Origin: Symsagittifera roscoffensis | Lineage: Eukaryota; Xenacoelomorpha; Acoela; Convolutidae | Direction: 5' to 3' | Length of the DNA stretch: 64,000 bases | NCBI RefSeq assembly: GCF_963678635.1 | Contig: NC_087071.1 | Location: 34,341,680-34,405,679, forward strand | In this document: positions 63,909 through 64,000 of the stretch, piece by piece | How positions within the stretch are numbered: position 1 is the stretch's first letter | Layout of the letters: each line of letters begins with the position of its first letter | Program-made: the position numbers and the translations under genes | The notes under the pieces: generated by a model | Databases searched by the model: none | Told to the model about the DNA's origin: nothing | The model's input: only the letters and a program-made list of their open reading frames with translations

Positions 63909-64000
63909 GGACACTGAAACCATTGGGTTTTCTTAGAGTCGCTAAGAGAAATATATACACAACTGATATGATACCAACTAGAACAACAATCCAATCTAAT
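63909..64000. other. Window end, nothing recognised
   Basis: 92 bases of AT-rich sequence after the second 347 bp unit; may still be LINE C 5' region. Confidence 0.4.

Overview
This is a 64 kb piece of an AT-rich animal nuclear genome. All three host genes found lie on the minus strand: DARS1 (cytoplasmic aspartyl-tRNA synthetase, 5' part only), UBR7 (UBR-box/PHD ubiquitin-ligase family, six exons) and ERGIC2 (ER-Golgi cargo receptor, four exons). The assignments come from reading exons by eye, checking splice phase and comparing with remembered family sequences. The species cannot be named. It is a metazoan by gene content, TTAGGG-type telomere-like motifs and its transposon types. One GA-AG intron (inferred) and one GC-AG intron recall the G*-AG introns described in larvacean tunicates, so a repeat-rich larvacean is a hypothesis only.

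Region by region. 1-22,925: DARS1. Exons 1 and 2 (22,819-22,925 and 21,673-21,779) are separated from exon 3 (85-269) by a 21.4 kb intron. That intron holds a 7.47 kb tandem duplication (909-8,377 and 8,378-15,852) made of a 520-690 bp satellite, telomere-like motifs and a GC-richer minisatellite, followed by a decayed Bel/Pao retroelement (about 15,646-21,165). 22,926-26,999: intergenic, with a tRNA-derived SINE and small tandem repeats. 27,000-33,271: UBR7. Its intron 2 carries a dead LINE piece and a 16 bp inverted repeat at its two ends. 32,922-36,552: a 1.8 kb tandem duplication that copied UBR7 exon 1 and its upstream region together with the end of a hAT transposon. The complete hAT copy is at 36,218-38,208, with 8 bp target duplications. 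40,259-46,161: ERGIC2, whose 4.1 kb first intron holds a SINE and a possible alternative first exon.

46,232-64,000: a LINE graveyard. LINE A (CR1-like, PHD finger in ORF1) ends in a (TATC)n tail about 70 bp upstream of the ERGIC2 start codon. LINE B (ORF1, APE endonuclease, RT) lies directly upstream of it. A 4.96 kb tandem duplication (48,313-53,273 and 53,274-58,243) copied LINE B and the 5' part of LINE A. LINE C (minus strand) is split by LINE D (plus strand, 58,954-62,193), which is flanked by a 16 bp target duplication. C and D belong to the same broad LINE group, with a conserved GEVLRRIIGK-type RT and a cysteine/histidine plus nuclease-like C-terminal domain. A 347 bp tandem duplication lies in the 5' part of LINE C.

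Overall, the host exons are intact in frame while the space between them has been reshaped by transposon insertion followed by tandem duplication at scales from 13 bp to 7.5 kb. The large duplicates differ only at scattered bases, so they are either recent events or partly haplotype mis-assembly; the sequence alone does not decide.
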